Below the pieces are notes generated by a model. It saw only the letters and a program-made list of their open reading frames with translations. It searched no databases and had not been told where the DNA came from. From Diospyros lotus (Eukaryota; Streptophyta; Magnoliopsida; Ericales; Ebenaceae), in assembly GCF_014633365.1 (NCBI RefSeq), contig NC_068338.1, positions 50,913,716-50,977,715 of the forward strand: a DNA stretch of 64,000 nt. The letters are read 5' to 3'. Shown here piece by piece: positions 21,241 through 35,607 of the stretch; position 1 is the first letter of the stretch; every line of letters starts with the position of its first letter. The position numbers and the translations under genes are program-made.

Positions 21241-24200
21241 CTTATGGTAGTATTTGTTAATTAAAATATAAATAAAAAAATAAGATATAAAAAATATTTT
21301 ATATTTTTATAATAATATTACATTCAAATAATGTTCAAATTTTATTTTAATATAAATTTATTTTAACAAATTTTACTCAATTTTATAATAATTTTACCGA
21401 ACTAGTAAACTAATGCAAAAGAGGCAATGAAACAGAGCAGAGATTGGGCATGCTTTTAAGTGCAAGATGCGGAGGGCCAAGCGGCTCTCGCGTGTGCCGG
21501 GCTGTCCACACGTGCGTACGGCACCAAATCATTTGGTCGACTTGCATACGTACAGATGATGATGGCACACGTGCGTATTCAATTGGGAAAAAGTGTGTGT
21601 GAATTAGGGTTTGCCCCAACTCCAACGAGTGTATTTACTTAAAAGAAGGAATTATTGGGACCGACCCCTTATGGAATGTCCTACAAAAGTGAAGCATTTT
21701 CTCCTTCCATTCCTTCTCATCAATTAATCCACGCACCCACCCACCCACCCACACACACACACACACACACTGTGTGATGTACATTCCCTCCCCCATGATG
21801 TTTTCTTTTCTCTTAGACTCTCACTCTCTCCATTTCCCTTCAAATCATAGGTTATACTTTGGTACGAGATTTTGAGATCATTAGTGCATAGTTATTGCCT
21901 TAAATAGGTAATTCATATTTTTTTCACTAAAAAATTCTTTTTTTTATATATATATAAATCTCCCCTTTATAATAATAGTCAAAAGACAATATTTTTTCAA
22001 GATCACGTTATCTTAATTGTTTTACAAAAATAAATTTGTCTCAAGATATCATGTCATTTTAATAATTTTTCAAAAGCATTTATTGTCAGTGGGATCCTAA
22101 TAATGGACGGACACTTAAGCCTCTAGAGAGAGGGAGAGCTGACAAGAAAGGAAGGGAGGGCCTCTCATTTGCTCAGAACTAAAGTGTTCAAATTAATGAG
22201 AGGGAGGGGGTGGCAAAGCCAATTTTGTGGTCCTAGTGAGGGATCACCTTATAGCCCTTCTTTGACAAGATGTGGAGGGCCTCCCCTTATGGAGGACAGT
22301 CTATTCAACAAATTAAATTAAAATATAACCCCAAAACCAAACCAAACCAAACTCATATTTATGTGTATAGTTGATTGTTTCTCCATCTTTCTTTTCTTTT
22401 TTTTTCTCTTTCTTTTGTCCTTTCTGTTTGATCTTATTGGCTCAAACCACTCCGCGCGCCAGGAGGGAGGGAGGGAGGGAGGGGGGGTATGCATGGTCAA
22501 GTGTCCTTTGTGAATACAAATCACGTGAAGGTAAATGAACTTTCTTCAAGCTTTTGTAAAGTAGGTTACCATCAAGTCAACAAAATTGGGTAAGATGTTT
22601 CATATCTCATCATTTGTCATGGCCTATTGTGAGTGCCCATATCCAATGTCTCTTCTCCACAAAAACTAAGCATTATTATTAAGATTTTCCTTATCCCCTC
22701 TCTCGAGTTTGACCATACCTAATTCAAATGATATTTTTACCTAGTTGTTTCCATTTTTATAAGATACATATACAGATAATTGGAGAGCTAGGTAGCTAGC
22801 ATTATTAACGAGCCACACCTGCATTAATTAGAGAGCTAAGCTAGCATGAGTAATGGTCAAATTCCAACTTTTGATGCCAATGATTTCTCTCAAAACCAAA
22901 ACTCAACTTAGATATTAATATTTTTTTATTAAACTAATAATAAAAATGTGACACCACATTTAATTTAAAAATTCATTAAAATCTTCAATCATGCACTATT
23001 TTACACGCACACAGCCCCACCCACCCACAAAAAAGAGGTCAATCAATGGGTGGCCTGAGATTATCACAATATTTAAGCATGAGCCGTAGACATTCATCAG
23101 ATGAGGGTTTCTCTCTGACCCTAAAAAAGCCAATTTTGACCACTGTATATACTGCGCATCTATATATCAATCTCTTCTCTTTGCAATCACTAACCTTTTC
23201 ACTTATGCCACATCCAACAGTCTCCCCATTATATAAATATATATATATATATATTGGTTTGAGAGGGAAGTGAAAGGAAGATAATAATAATAATAATAAT
23301 AATTAATATTATATATTATTCGATCTACATATATTATATATATATGATCATATCATTGCACTGTCATATATGGAGCATGGCATCACTCCACTGTATGTAC
23401 GATTTCATATACGTGGCAGAGTGCTAGCCCCTGTTGCCATTCTCCCAAACCTCCATGATTCATGATTTCATTTGGGAAAAGATTTATTTATTTATTTATT
23501 ATGACAAAATATAGTATACAAAGTTTCACCAGAATGATTTGAAGAGTTAATAAATTAATTTCGTCTTTGATTTTTTTAATTTAATTTTTAAATTCATTCA
23601 TGAACTTTTTCTAATTCAAATTTAGGTAAAAAGAATTAGTGGCAAAATTGACTTTTTATTTAAAATTATGTTTTGTTTTACTACCAAACAATACAATTAT
23701 ATATAGTAGTGCTTCAAAATTTCACATCATATGTGGAAGGAAACTTGTACGAATCCACTCTCCACTTAAAGCTCCAGTTGGAGATAATAATTTTACGTGC
23801 AATTTAATGATACTTGTGGTTTATATATAACGTCACTGTTTTTTTTTTTTAGATAATTCTTTTGAGGTTAATTATGGAAATAATTTAATTTTTTTTGGGA
23901 ATTTCTAATTTCATTTAATTCTTTTAATTTTAACAATTAAATTTAAATTGGTTCAATTTAATATAATTTTATCTAACATATAAAATCGATTTAAAGGAAG
24001 TGCATTCATATTGACTTGAGATGTCATATGTCATATAATAATAATATTTATAAAATTTAGATATAAACATAAATAAAAAAAATATAACTTTTTGTATTTG
24101 TTTTTTTTTTTTACAAGTTACATATTTTGTTCTTTTTTTTATTTATATGAACATATAAGTTTTATAAATATTATTATTATATAATACACCGAGTACTCTT

Positions 24201-27200
24201 ATATGTACCAAACAAAATAAGATGTGACTATATTTTAATTGCACCAGAAGATATTTATTAAGTCTCAAATGATCATAATTTTAAACTAAACTGTACCACT
24301 CGTACTTAAGTATGGTTTTTATATGAAAACCACATAATAAACTTATATGTGACTACATAATAGTATATATATATATATATATATATCAGAAGTGATTTAT
24401 TGTCTGCATTTATATGACCCGATGCAGACATGCAATATATAGGTGGGTGTGGGAGGAGAGGAGAGGAGAGGAGAGGGGTCATTCCAGCTGGGCCTACGCC
24501 CCCTCTTAAGTTTTATCTGCGTCCAATATATATTATCATCTTCTACTCATCATGAAGAGAACCAGCCAGCTACCTAGAAAGAATAAACTTTCACTTCTCA
24601 TAAAGAATAAACATTCAATAAATTGAGAAAGTCAAAAGCTTGTTGGTGAAGTGGAAAATTGCATCACTACCTCTTGATTTTTATTATAATTTTCCAATCT
24701 CCTCTCTCATACATACTGCCATAGGGTCTTGATGATGCCTATATATATTCTAAGGAGAGGATATGATCATATGTATTCCATTCGTATAGAAAGAATCCTA
24801 TTATGATAATGACATTTTCATAATTATTATCCATTTTACTGGATTTATTATTATATATTTTTCAACAAATGGATGACGAAGTAATTGACATACAAATAAA
24901 TACAAATATTTATATAGAATAAAAATATTTGTATAAGTTCTCCTTTTTTTTTTTTTTTTCCTTTTAATTTTAATGTGTCCATCAGCTTGCAATATTGTCT
25001 ATCCAACAGGATTACTCAAACCAACACTTTGACTACTATTTTTAACTCAAAACAATGCACAAATTGCAATCCAATTAACGTGCCTTTGTTTAACAATTGC
25101 GTGAACCATCGGACTTGAGCAGAGCAAAGCCATTGATCGATGCATGAGATCCATTTTGACTTGTGAATGAATTAGTGAGCTGTGTTGACTGGAACTCATG
25201 TCTTGAGGCTGGGGTGAGGGGGATACGCGTTTTGACATCTTTTAATTAGCCATTTGCTGGCTGACACGTGGCTAAATTGAATATGTATTCGATGTATCTC
25301 TCCTAATTAATCCTATTAACACAATATTATATATAATTAATGTATTTAAATTATGAACAACATAATACGTACTAATTAATAAAAATAAATTTTCAATCTT
25401 AATATATCAACAATATATTATTATATGAGTAATATTATTCATCTCCAATAGAGATAAATAACGATAATGTGAAAATTCATATGAAAGTATTTGTCTAGAG
25501 AAGATGAAAAGGTAGCTAACAAATTTTATTTTTTATATTTTTTAAATAAATGTATAATGTCACTTAAATACTTTCATATGAACTGTCACATCATCACCAC
25601 TATTAATCTCTAGCACTACTCTTATTATATTCTATTAATCTCTAACACTACTCTTATTATATTGTGACATCACCCAAATATAATTATCTAATAAAAAGAT
25701 GAATGTATCAAGTAAAGAAATAATTCTTATTTGTATTATAAGAATAGAAATAATTTATTCTCTTATGATTTTTTTTTTTAGTTATTAATAAGAACCCGTA
25801 CTTACCGCTTTTTGAAATGTATATTATGCAAGTTCACTAAATCTACAAATTATTATAAATACTAAATAAACATTTGTAAATTCACTCTTAAAAACTTAAC
25901 TAAAATCCGGCATATATACAAAGGTGATTCCATGCATGGTACCAATCCTCTGAGAACTTGATGCCATGGATGCATTTGAAAGAGACATAACATAACATGG
26001 CATGGAGATGGGGAGATCGATACGAGAAAGGATGAAATAGAGTATTGATTTATGGAGGGGATGAGGAGGCATATGCAGGGATGGTGTTGGATGGCTGCCT
26101 ATGTATTAACCGACAAGGTAAAGAAGGATCTTCTTCACTGCCCTTCATTTGGTAGGCAAAGCACAGTGGTAAAATGAAGCTGCTTTGCAGATCAATCATC
26201 AAATGCCAACCCCAGTTTAATTAATTCTTCCTTTTAGAAAATTAATCAACCCCAATCTTCTCTCCCCTTTAATTCCGTCACTCTTTCCACCACCCATGTG
26301 GTGAGAAATGAGTGGGAACGAGCTTTATAGGGTAATAATAATAAGTGACAAGGAATTTTATATAAAATTATATACTCCTATTATTATATTATTATTATTA
26401 TTATTAACTATATATGCATGTATTGTGAATAATGAAAACACCCATCAAAATTGTTGCCTTACACACCAAATATATATATAATTAAAAAGACAAATATATG
26501 TTGTATTATAGATAATGTTTATTTGGGTATTTTAATTTGTTTACATTAATTTGTTGTATAAACATCATTAATCCTTTGTGTGTGTAAATATTACTACTGC
26601 ATCGTTTTGGTGACATTTTACACATAAAAATTATACAAAGACCAATGTTAATTATTTTGGTTAACTTTGTCAGTAATAACATTTCAGACCCATGTGGCTC
26701 GGTTGTCTGTTCTTGGCACAAAATGGCGAGTGTCAGGTTAATAAGTGAAAGAGAGACCCAGTTTACAGTAAAGAGCTAGCCACATGTTCCTCCATCAAAG
26801 GACAAGAAGCTGAAGAAAGTTACTTTAGAGTCGATAGTAATGGAATCCAACTATAAAATTAGGAAGGTGCATGGTGGCTAGCTAGCTCCTTATGATTCAC
26901 ACAGTGGGTTAATTAGTGGGGTCAAAACCTAATTATTTTATGGCTTATTAATTAATAAACACAGAAGAAGAAGAAGAAGAAGAAGAAGAAGAAGAAGAAG
27001 AAGAAGAAGAATAGCGTTGGAAATTTTTAGGTTTTAAATTCAATTTTTGCTATGTATACTTTTTTTAAGAATATTTTTCAACTTATTATTAGATTACTTT
27101 ACCTTGTACTTTAATAAATTCATTCAATTTTATTGTAACTAAGGCTGGGAAAAAATAAAACACTCTTCAGACATGTAATTAAGGCTGGGGAAAAAGCCAT

Positions 27201-28394
27201 GAATTATGAACTGCAATGCTTGCTTCTCTGTAGAAGAAAAGAGAAACATTTGCTCAATTACGTTACGTGTGTATCCAACAGAACAGAACCCTCCCTAGCA
27301 AATTAAAAGTCTCCTTTCTGACTGTATTCTTACTGCTGATCGATCATAAAGACTGATCCCTTCAGGCAAATTTTTCTTTTCTTTTCTTTTCTTGCATCTT
27401 TGGTAAGAAAATTAATTAAAGAAAAGGAAAAAGAAATAAAGATTGTTGATGATTCAGTATTTCAAGAATTTTGAAAAGTTTGCGTGAAAATATGCTTGTG
27501 TTTGGTGACGAGGCCCAAAGGTTATCACTTTCCATCCAAGTCAGTATCGTCAACATCGATTTCATTAAGTGCCTGGAAAATAAGCTTCGGAGTGACACAA
27601 TTACAAAGTAAGATACAGAATTTAATTTTATAAATAAAAAATAATATTAAAATAATCAGGTATAATAGGATTGTATTTAGTAAATTACACTTGGCACTCC
27701 TTCGCATTTTTGGAAATTACATTTACGTACGGCAATCTCCATTTTCTTAAGTAGATGTTATAAAATACGTGTAAATTATAATATTATTCTGCTGCTTATA
27801 TAAGGTAAATTTAATAAAACTTTCAATCATAGGAATCTATAAAACTGGAAAGTGAATCGTTTATTTATTTATACCCAAATTGAGAGGTATTTTATCAATT
27901 TATTTTAGTTTCAAATTATTACAGTACATCTCTTATTTTTTTAATTCTCGTTAAGTAAATAAATAGAAGGTCTAATGTGATTTTAATTGTATGTTTTGCA
28001 TAAATAATTAAATATTATTCTGCATGAAATTACCCCAAAAATCTAAAATTAAAAATACGTATAAAAAGTAAACATATACACGGAAGCTGCCCAGTGGCCC
28101 CACGTAGTACAGATTCCGCAAGCGCGTGGATCTTCAAACCGACAAAAGATAAGGTTGCCCCGAACCAAGAGAGTTTACTGAATCTCTCTCTCTCCCCCCG
28201 GATTTATCCTTTTCCTTATTAATGTATTGGCAATGCTTTCAACATCCCACGAGCCCAAGCACTTCTTCTCCTATCCTCATCTCTCTCCTCCTCTCTCTGC
28301 AACTCCCACTCCTCGACCCAACCCACTTCGCCTTCTTCTTCTTCTTCTTCTTCTTCTTCTTCTTCAATTCTTTCTCCCCAGAACATAATTAATT
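21241..28394. other. Long AT-rich intergenic region, no gene recognised; several microsatellites
   Basis: About 7 kb without a convincing gene. Simple repeats include CCCA/CA at 21735-21770, GGGA near 22463-22482, (TA)n near 23233-23255 and 24364-24385, (ATA)n near 23281-23302, GAGAG near 24456-24476 and (GAA)16 at 26963-27011. I looked for common plant microRNA sequences by eye and saw none. The last ~250 bases are the promoter and leader of the next gene, including (CTT)n at 28332-28365. Confidence 0.6.
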
Positions 28395-29872
28395 ATGGCT
28401 CTCGAGACCTGGCTGATCAAGGTCAAATCAGCCATATCCAACGGCTTCGATTCGAAGGTCGCCAAGAAATCCAACAGCGGAGTCTTGGCCTTCGAGATCG
28501 CCGGCCTCATGTCGAAGCTGCTCCATCTCTGGAAATCTCTGTCGGATAAGAACATAATTCGCCTCAGGAATGAAGCCATATCAGTGGAAGGCGTCCGCAA
28601 GATCGTATCCAACGACGACACCTTCCTCCTCGGCCTCGCCTGCGCCGAATTGGTCGAGAATCTCCGCCTCGTCGCCAACTCTGTTTCCCGAATCAGCAGC
28701 CGCTGCCACGACCACAATCTCCGGTCGTTCGACCGGTTCTTCGCCGAGTTCGCCGACGCCGGCCGGGACCCCAACAACTGGGTCCTGAGCTTTAAGGAAA
28801 TGGAGGCCAAGAACAAGAAGATGGATCGGTTCGTCACTGCAACTGCGACTCTTCACAGAGAGATGGACGAGCTCTCGATAATGGAGAACGGCTTAAGAAA
28901 AGCTTTACAGGTTATAGTTACAGTACAGAACTTTTATATATATATATATATATATAATACAAGATAATGCGTTTCTATAGTTTCTTTATTCATGTTTTTT
29001 CATATTTCTTAACGCAGTGTAAAGAAAACGAAGTACCGATCAAGCAGCAGAAGATCATCGATCTGCAGCAGAAGATTCTGTGGCAAAGACAAGAAATTAA
29101 GTATCTAAAAGGGCGATCCTTATGGAACCGAAGCTTTGATACAACTGTTTCGTTGCTGGCAAGATCCATTTTTACTGTTCTAGCAAGGATCAAGCTTGTT
29201 TTCGGGATCGGAAATCATGGGAAGTTTCCAGCTTCGTTGCCCCGCAGCCTCTCGGCTTCAGCCGCCGTCTACCCATCCGATCCAAACCCGAATTCCTGCG
29301 ATTTCGTATCAGGGCCGTTGACGACGAACAAAGATTCGGGCCACGGGTTCTTCGAGTCCAACTCGAAGATGCTCAAGCCGCCGCCGAGCACGCTGGGGGC
29401 GGCGGCTCTGGCTCTCCACTACGCGAACTTGATAATCGTGATGGAGAAGATGATGAGATCGCCGCAGCTGGTCGGCTGCGATGCGAGAGACGATCTTTAC
29501 TCGATGCTGCCGCGTAGCATACGATCATCTCTCCGGGGGAGGTTGAAAGGAGTAGGGTTTTCAGCAACCGATCCGGCACTCGCCGGCGAGTGGAGAGAGG
29601 CTCTCGGGAAGATTCTCCGGTGGCTGTCGCCTTTGGCTCATAATATGATAAAGTGGCAAAGTGAACGGAGCTTTGAGCAGCAGAATTTGATGCCAAAAAC
29701 CAATGTTCTTCTCCTTCAAACCTTATTTTTTGCCAACAAAGAGAAGACTGAAGCCGCCATTACTGAGTTGCTTGTTGGGTTGAATTACATTTGTCGGTTC
29801 GAGAGGGAGATGAATGCCAAGGCCTTGTTAGAATGCACCTTCTTGAATATGACGGCGGCTTCGAGCAGCTAG
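28395..29872 (+). CDS. PSI-like DUF3475/DUF668 protein, two exons
   Basis: Exons 28395-28910 and 29018-29872 (107-bp GT-AG intron, phase 0) encode 456 residues. DUF3475 covers about residues 30-90 (GVLAFEIAGLMSKLLHLW, LLGLACAELVENL). A helical, coiled-coil-rich middle follows (QQKIIDLQQKILWQRQEIKYLKG, about 183-205). DUF668 covers about 290-375 (STLGAAALALHYANLIIVMEKM, DLYSMLPRSIRSSLR). The family includes the PSI1-3 proteins tied to phytosulfokine-dependent growth; this is the shorter class, without the N-terminal glycine used for membrane anchoring in PSI1. Its biochemical role is unknown. ATG 28395 is chosen because it is the first in frame and the MALETWL start is typical. The leader is C/T-rich. 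In Arabidopsis a DUF668 gene (At5g51670) also follows CPSF160, so orthology is likely. Confidence 0.88.
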
Positions 29873-32654
29873 CTAGCTAGGAATTACGACTGTTTTTGTT
29901 TAATATTCTGCTTAATTTTAACTCTTTTTTTTTTTTTTTTTTTTTGGAATATTTTCCATTTTGAGATCGACGTGGTTTTGATCTTCTAGATTGAACTCAT
30001 CGATCGGCTTCAGATCTGTGAGGGTTTGTTTTGCTTCTAAACCCGAATCCACATAATGTAATATATAGTCCTGTAAATGATATGGTTGCCTTATGAATTG
30101 TTCAAATTAAACAATCCATGCCCATGAGCTGCTTCCAATTACAATAAATAGTTAGTTACATTATGATTTATGATCATGTGAACATATTCTTTTCCGGATC
30201 TTGTAGGTATTATTATTATTATATGCATGCATGGTATCAATAGATCTAGATTCAGTAGGTGTACTAGTTATTAGCTAGCTAGGATGGTTGGAACTAACTT
30301 AATTATATATGTTAGTAATTACCATTACTCAAAGCTGATTATTGTTGATTGACCTAACCTAACCTAACCTAACCATTTTGATTAATCTGTAGCATACTTG
30401 TGTGACATTGACAGATATTTTATCCAGGCCAAAAAAGTAGGATTATGTTAGTAATTACCATTAGCTATTTAAATATATTTTTTTTAATTTTAAATTCTCT
30501 TGTAGCATGGCATCATCAATTAAAAAAATAATTAATTCTCAATATTGAGAACAAAAAGTTCATCAAGTTGACCTAACCATTTTGATTCATCATCCGTAAA
30601 ATATTATTATTTGTATATCATTCTAAATTTCAAATGCTCTTTTTTAACAATTAACTCCTCAGACAAAAACTCAAACCTCTTCTTTAATTATTATTATTAT
30701 TATTATTATTATTATTGATGAAAGTCAAATTACTACTTTTGAATATATATGCATTAAAGAAATTAACATAAAATATCTAGCTAGCTAAAAAATGCAGAGA
30801 AAACTACCTACTCTTGTCAACTCTCTCGTGAGTAAACCCAATTTCCATTTAGCAATAGCTATGAGGCTTTAAGTCTTGAGTTCTTCCCTTGTCAAGATAG
30901 TTCACTCTTGTTGACAATTACCGTCATCTATACAGAGACATAAATTGGATAGGAACAAGGCAAATAGGAACAGTTCAGAAAGTTTCTTTTAAAATTAATG
31001 ATGTAGGCCATGGCCTGCGTTCTGCTGGGTGGCCCCACACAATTATCACCTGCAACCCTTACAAAGATGCATTTAATCTCTCTTACCTTCAGAAGTAGAA
31101 GATTGATCAGAAGCCATACATGGCCGCGCCATGCCCACTTTGATTGAAGCTTGGCCCCCACCTTCCGGAATTTTCTAACTTGCTTTTTCTACACTGTCTT
31201 CAGTCCCGGAGAGAGAGAGAGGGGGGTGGGCGGGGGGGTGTTGTCACAGAGAGAGTTTTGTTTTTTATTAGATAAATTAGACTCAATATTTCTAAAAATT
31301 CACATAAATAGAGAGAGTTCTCCATTTTTAAAAAATTATATAAAAGAACGTTATTTCATCCAAAATTCGCTATCCAAATAGAATTTTAGATAAAATAACA
31401 TTGTTCTATATCAAATTACCCTTGCAGTTTTCCAAAATTATAAGAATTTTTTAATAATTTGTTAGTTTATGGAAGATTAACTTAATTTTTAAAATGTAAA
31501 AATACATGTTATAATTTAGTGACACTTTTAAAGGTTTGAACAAACAAACTGAAAAACTTAAAAAAAAAAAAAAAAAACGAGAAAAACTAAACTGACAGAA
31601 AATTAAGAAAAAAAACCCAAAAAAAAAAAAAAAACGAAAGACCAAACTGTTTTACTGGAACAGCTTCTTTTTTTTCTTCTGTTCTGCTAATTTGTTGGTC
31701 AAATACGATTATTTTTTATATAAAAATTAAATCAAATCTAAATAATTGAAATTGTCAAATTTAAAAATCGAACCAAATCAACAACTTAAACTGAACTGAA
31801 TTGATAATTTTAATTGATTCGATTTGATTATTTTTATTTAACTAAAATATTACTCATTCCTAGTGTAAAGGGTAATTTATTTTTCTTATTTATATATTTT
31901 TGTTCTTTCTATTTTTCTGGGTGAGCTCCACCTCCTTTATGGAATGGGTTGGGCACTTGGCAGCTTAGTACTGAAAATGGACCAAAGTGAAAGTGACGAT
32001 CACCAACTTACCCACAAATTCAAGCCATCGCTTTCCCAATGTTGTTGTCCCACCAACCCCTCGAAGTTGAACCCTTGTCCTTGTTCTCTTCTTGTTAACT
32101 TATCTATTTATGTTTTGATTTATATCAATACAAATTCAGGTAATATATGTTCAACGAGAACGATAATTTTTTATAATTTTACCGATGCTTCGAAATTCAA
32201 ATTGAGGTTCAAACTGGAAATGGGCAGAGGGTTAAGAAAATGAAACTACAAATAGCAATCTTCACTATTGTAGAAATAAAAGGAAAAAAAATAATTCTTG
32301 ATTACTCAATATGGATATTTCTATTGTTTTCTCTTGGCTTTGACGACACTATTAAAATAATTTATGAAAGACTGAAAACCCATCTCCAAACCAAACAGCC
32401 CCTAATTTTTTACTTCCAATCACAAAAGGCATCACCCAAAAAATTGAACCCAAATCTGGCTTGTTGGATTACAAGTCCAGTCTAATACATTGATTAGGGC
32501 CTGTTTAGAACACTGTCACCGATGAAATTTAAAACCATCCAGACGCCAATATTGTTTGATAAATCTATTTCCATTAATTGTTTGTCCTTCATATATTGAT
32601 AAGAGTTTCTGTAAAGTTCATATATTATAAATTTTTTTCTTTTAATATTTGTAA
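29873..32654. other. Intergenic, no gene recognised
   Basis: The 3' flank of the PSI-like gene, with a poly(T) run at about 29925-29946, followed by AT-rich DNA. (CCTAA)4 occurs near 30353-30374, a TTA microsatellite near 30687-30715, GAGAG near 31208-31222, and two poly(A) runs near 31558-31640. Open frames here are AT-rich and unlike known proteins. Confidence 0.55.
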
Positions 32655-34254
32655 TCTTTATATATATATAAAAGTATGGTACTCTTGAAAAAAAAAAAAT
32701 TTCTCCCAAAACTTGCATTAATGATTTGCAATTAATACTTATTACATTAATAATTTATCTTTTGTATTTTACATTAATAATTTAAATCTTTCAATTACTT
32801 TGAAATAATAAGTAGTAATAAATTTTTCTCCAAAAACTTGCATCAATAATTTACATTTAGTATTTATTGCATTAATAATTTATATTTTATAATTTGTATT
32901 AATAATTTAAATCTTTCAATTATTTTAAAATAATATGTACTAATTATTATAAAATTAATAATAAACTTTAAATACACGAGTTTTTCAATGCTAATCATAG
33001 GTTCTCCAATATATTATTATGTAAATATTAAATATTTAATTAATCCGTCAATCAATCAAAAGTAAATACTATTTATGAGTAATATGAATAAACACTTAAA
33101 TTATTAATTAAGTCACCAAAAATTATTCATTTATATAAAATTTTATCTTTATATAATATAATATAAATATTGTATATTATATATAATATATAGTAGAATA
33201 GTATGCAAATATTTCTTCTCTCCAAAAATCTGTCAAACTATTTTTTACATCTAAAATTTGTATTAAACTTGCATGAATTTTTTAATGCTATTAATTAATC
33301 AAAAAAAATATTTTATATTAAATCTTCTCATCAATTAATCGTCAATCAATTAAAAATAAATATTATTTATGAGAAATATAAATAGACACTTAAAGTATTA
33401 CTTAAGTCACAGAAAATTATCCATTAAATAAGATTTTATCTTTGTATAATATAATAATATATAATATATATTATATTAAAGTAAATAGTTTACAAATTTT
33501 TGTTCCCTCCAAAAATTTGCCAAACTATTTTTTACCTCTAAAATTTGTATTAAATTTGCATAAATTTTATAAGAAATATTAACAAACAACTTAAACTATT
33601 AATTAAATTATAAAAAATTGTACATTTATTTAAAACATTATCTTTATATCTTTATTCTATATATATTTATATAATATTAAAATATGATAGTCAAATAAGG
33701 TATTTTACCAGTGTCAATCAATAGTGAATTTTTTTTTTCAAAAACTTGTATTAAATTAAATGTAATAATTAATTAATTATTAATTATTTTAATAATTATA
33801 TTATAATCTTGAAAATGTGATATCTTTAACAAATTCATAAAAAATTATTTAAGATTGTCAAATGCTAGGACTTTTCAATGCTAATTAATATTTAAAATAT
33901 CACATTTTTAAAATTATGAAAAAAATCAAAATTCATATTTTTAAAATTTTATTATTAAAAAAATTAATTCTTACTCATATTTAAAAATTTTAATATAATA
34001 AATAAAAAATAACAAACGTCTTTGACGGATATATTAATTATTTTTGAATACATTAAATGATAGTATATTGAATTAAAAGTGTTATTCATTAATATATTAA
34101 ATAACGAATAATTAATTAAACTTAAATTTTGATAACTGATTAAAGATTAAAAAAAAATCATAATCTTCAATTTTGTTAAAATTATTTAAAATAATAAATT
34201 TATTTTTTTATTTTTAAATTAAACTTTCCTGTGTATCGCACGGTTCATCACTAG
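32655..34254 (+). mobile_element. Candidate non-autonomous Helitron, 1.6 kb
   Basis: The right end has the Helitron pattern. A short hairpin CCTGTGTATCGCACGG (34228-34243, with G-T wobbles, a decayed form of the plant CCCGTGC...GCACGGG stem) lies 7 bp before CTAG (34251-34254), and the next base is T. About 1,600 bp upstream an A is followed by TCTTTATATATATATAAAAG, like plant Helitron 5' starts that begin TC and insert between A and T. The interior is extremely AT-rich, codes for nothing and contains tandem repeats. No Rep-helicase is present. The 3' end is the stronger evidence; the 5' end is inferred. Confidence 0.55.
32700..33690 (+). repeat. Nested AT-rich tandem repeats inside the Helitron candidate
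   Basis: A ~122-bp unit containing AAAACTTGCAT..AAT and AATTTAAATCTTTCAATTA occurs twice, near 32700-32820 and 32822-32940. A longer block, with TCCAAAAAT, CAAACTATTTTTTAC and AAGTCAC..AAAATTAT segments, recurs about every 250-300 bp between roughly 33000 and 33690. Copies are diverged; edges are approximate. Confidence 0.5.
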
Positions 34255-34632
34255 TTATGTATAAAGAGACATTTTTTAAAAAGTTTAAAGAAATCAAGTC
34301 CAGAAAAGAGAAGACTGAAACAAATACAGATCATGAAAAAGAAAAAAAAATCAAACGACCTTGTCTATGTTCTCTCTTCAAACTTGACAGAAAAAACAGA
34401 AACAACAAAATCAAACTTGCAAAATCCAATTAGATTGGACTTGCATTGCCCGACAAGCATGAAACTACTAAATTTTTTGCCTTGGTTAGGTGAACCTAAT
34501 CACCAAGATGAAATGGTGCAGTTAGCATCTAAGGTCAGACAGAAGAAACTGTTTCTAATCCACTTGACTACACCCTATATATGCACAATGCAAGTGAGAT
34601 TATGTCTATGGAGTGCTAAATTTTACCGGGCA

Positions 34633-35607
34633 ATGGCTGAGACTGTGACTGTAACCCCGGATCGTGGCAGCAGAAAGCAGCCCAGGCAACCAGTTTCTGT
34701 GCCATTTCTCTGGGAAGAAAAACCAGGAACGCCAAAAAAGGACTGGAAACCGAGCACTCGAACAGCTAATCCAGTTACTCCACCTCCAGTCAAGCTCGTC
34801 GCTTCAGTTCCCTTCGAGTGGGAAGAAAAGCCTGGGAAACCCTTTCCCTCCTTTTCCAAGCCCCAACCAGAATCGGAATTTCACCTCCCACAAGAAAAGC
34901 TCGATGCTATAGAATCTTATTTGGTACGCTCTCGAGACATTCATGATGATGATGACAACGACAACGACAACGGGCAAGGTAGCTTTGGCGATGACAACAG
35001 AAGCGTGGACAAAATTTACGGGATTAATCCTGAATCAGATCTTGAAGCATGTGGTTTTGAAACTGATCAATCCTTCTGCTCGGCTCAATCTCTGGAAGCC
35101 AATGGCCTTATATCAACTGTGGCTGTTTCTAGTGCTGTTCCAGCGTTGCAGTCTTCTTCGATGGAGAACGAAACTGAAAGTGCGCCTTCCTCGCCTGCTT
35201 CTGAAACCGACAGCAGTACAAGCAGCTATGCAACTGGAACAAGAAGCCTAGTTGGAACATCTTTTTTGGAGCACCTATTTCCCTTGTTATTACCCCATTC
35301 AAGCTTTCTTGACAAGCATGGAAGCTCAGAGAAAAGAACTCATACTCAAGTGGAAGTACTAAAGAAATACTTTGACGGGGAAAGCAATCGCAGTGTTGCA
35401 GTAAGAAGGCCATTTACACTTGGTGAGCTGATAATGATGAGCCGGAAGAGGAGTAACCAAAGAAAAGTTGTTCAAATGCAGATGCAGAACCTCTCCATGG
35501 TAATTCTTGAACTCTTCATAACTTGTGTTGATTAATACCGGCAACTATAAATGGTTTCTGTACCTGGAAACCAGAGGCAATGTCGAATGAACATAAGAGT
35601 CCTGTGA
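34633..35607 (+). CDS. DUF688-like WEEKPG-motif protein (hypothetical)
   Basis: The main exon from ATG 34633 to about 35499 encodes 289 residues. Two related motifs stand out, VPFLWEEKPGTPK (about residue 23) and VPFEWEEKPGKP (about 58), typical of plant DUF688-type or hydroxyproline-rich-like proteins of unknown function. The middle has an acidic D/N-rich run (about 105-120, from GAT/GAC repeats) and Ser/Thr-rich segments; the end is basic (MMSRKRSNQRK). After codon 289 there is a good donor (ATG/GTAATT, 35500) and an acceptor at 35571-35574, which would add 11 codons (stop 35605-35607). Without splicing the frame stops at 35535. The frame is open 100 codons upstream to 34333, but the start near the first motif fits the family better. 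The position matches the At5g51680-type gene between the DUF668 gene and ACS12. Confidence 0.7.

Noticed and set aside
28364..28856. Minus-strand frames opposite PSI-like exon 1
   Set aside because: They mirror the GC-rich sense exon, whose protein has clear DUF3475 features.
30353..30374. (CCTAA)4 run that looks telomeric
   Set aside because: The unit is five bases, not the plant CCCTAAA, and there are only four copies; treated as a simple repeat.
34333..34632. Upstream 100-codon extension of the WEEKPG protein
   Set aside because: It is low in similarity to the family and starts with a lysine run; the ATG at 34633 near the first motif is a better start.
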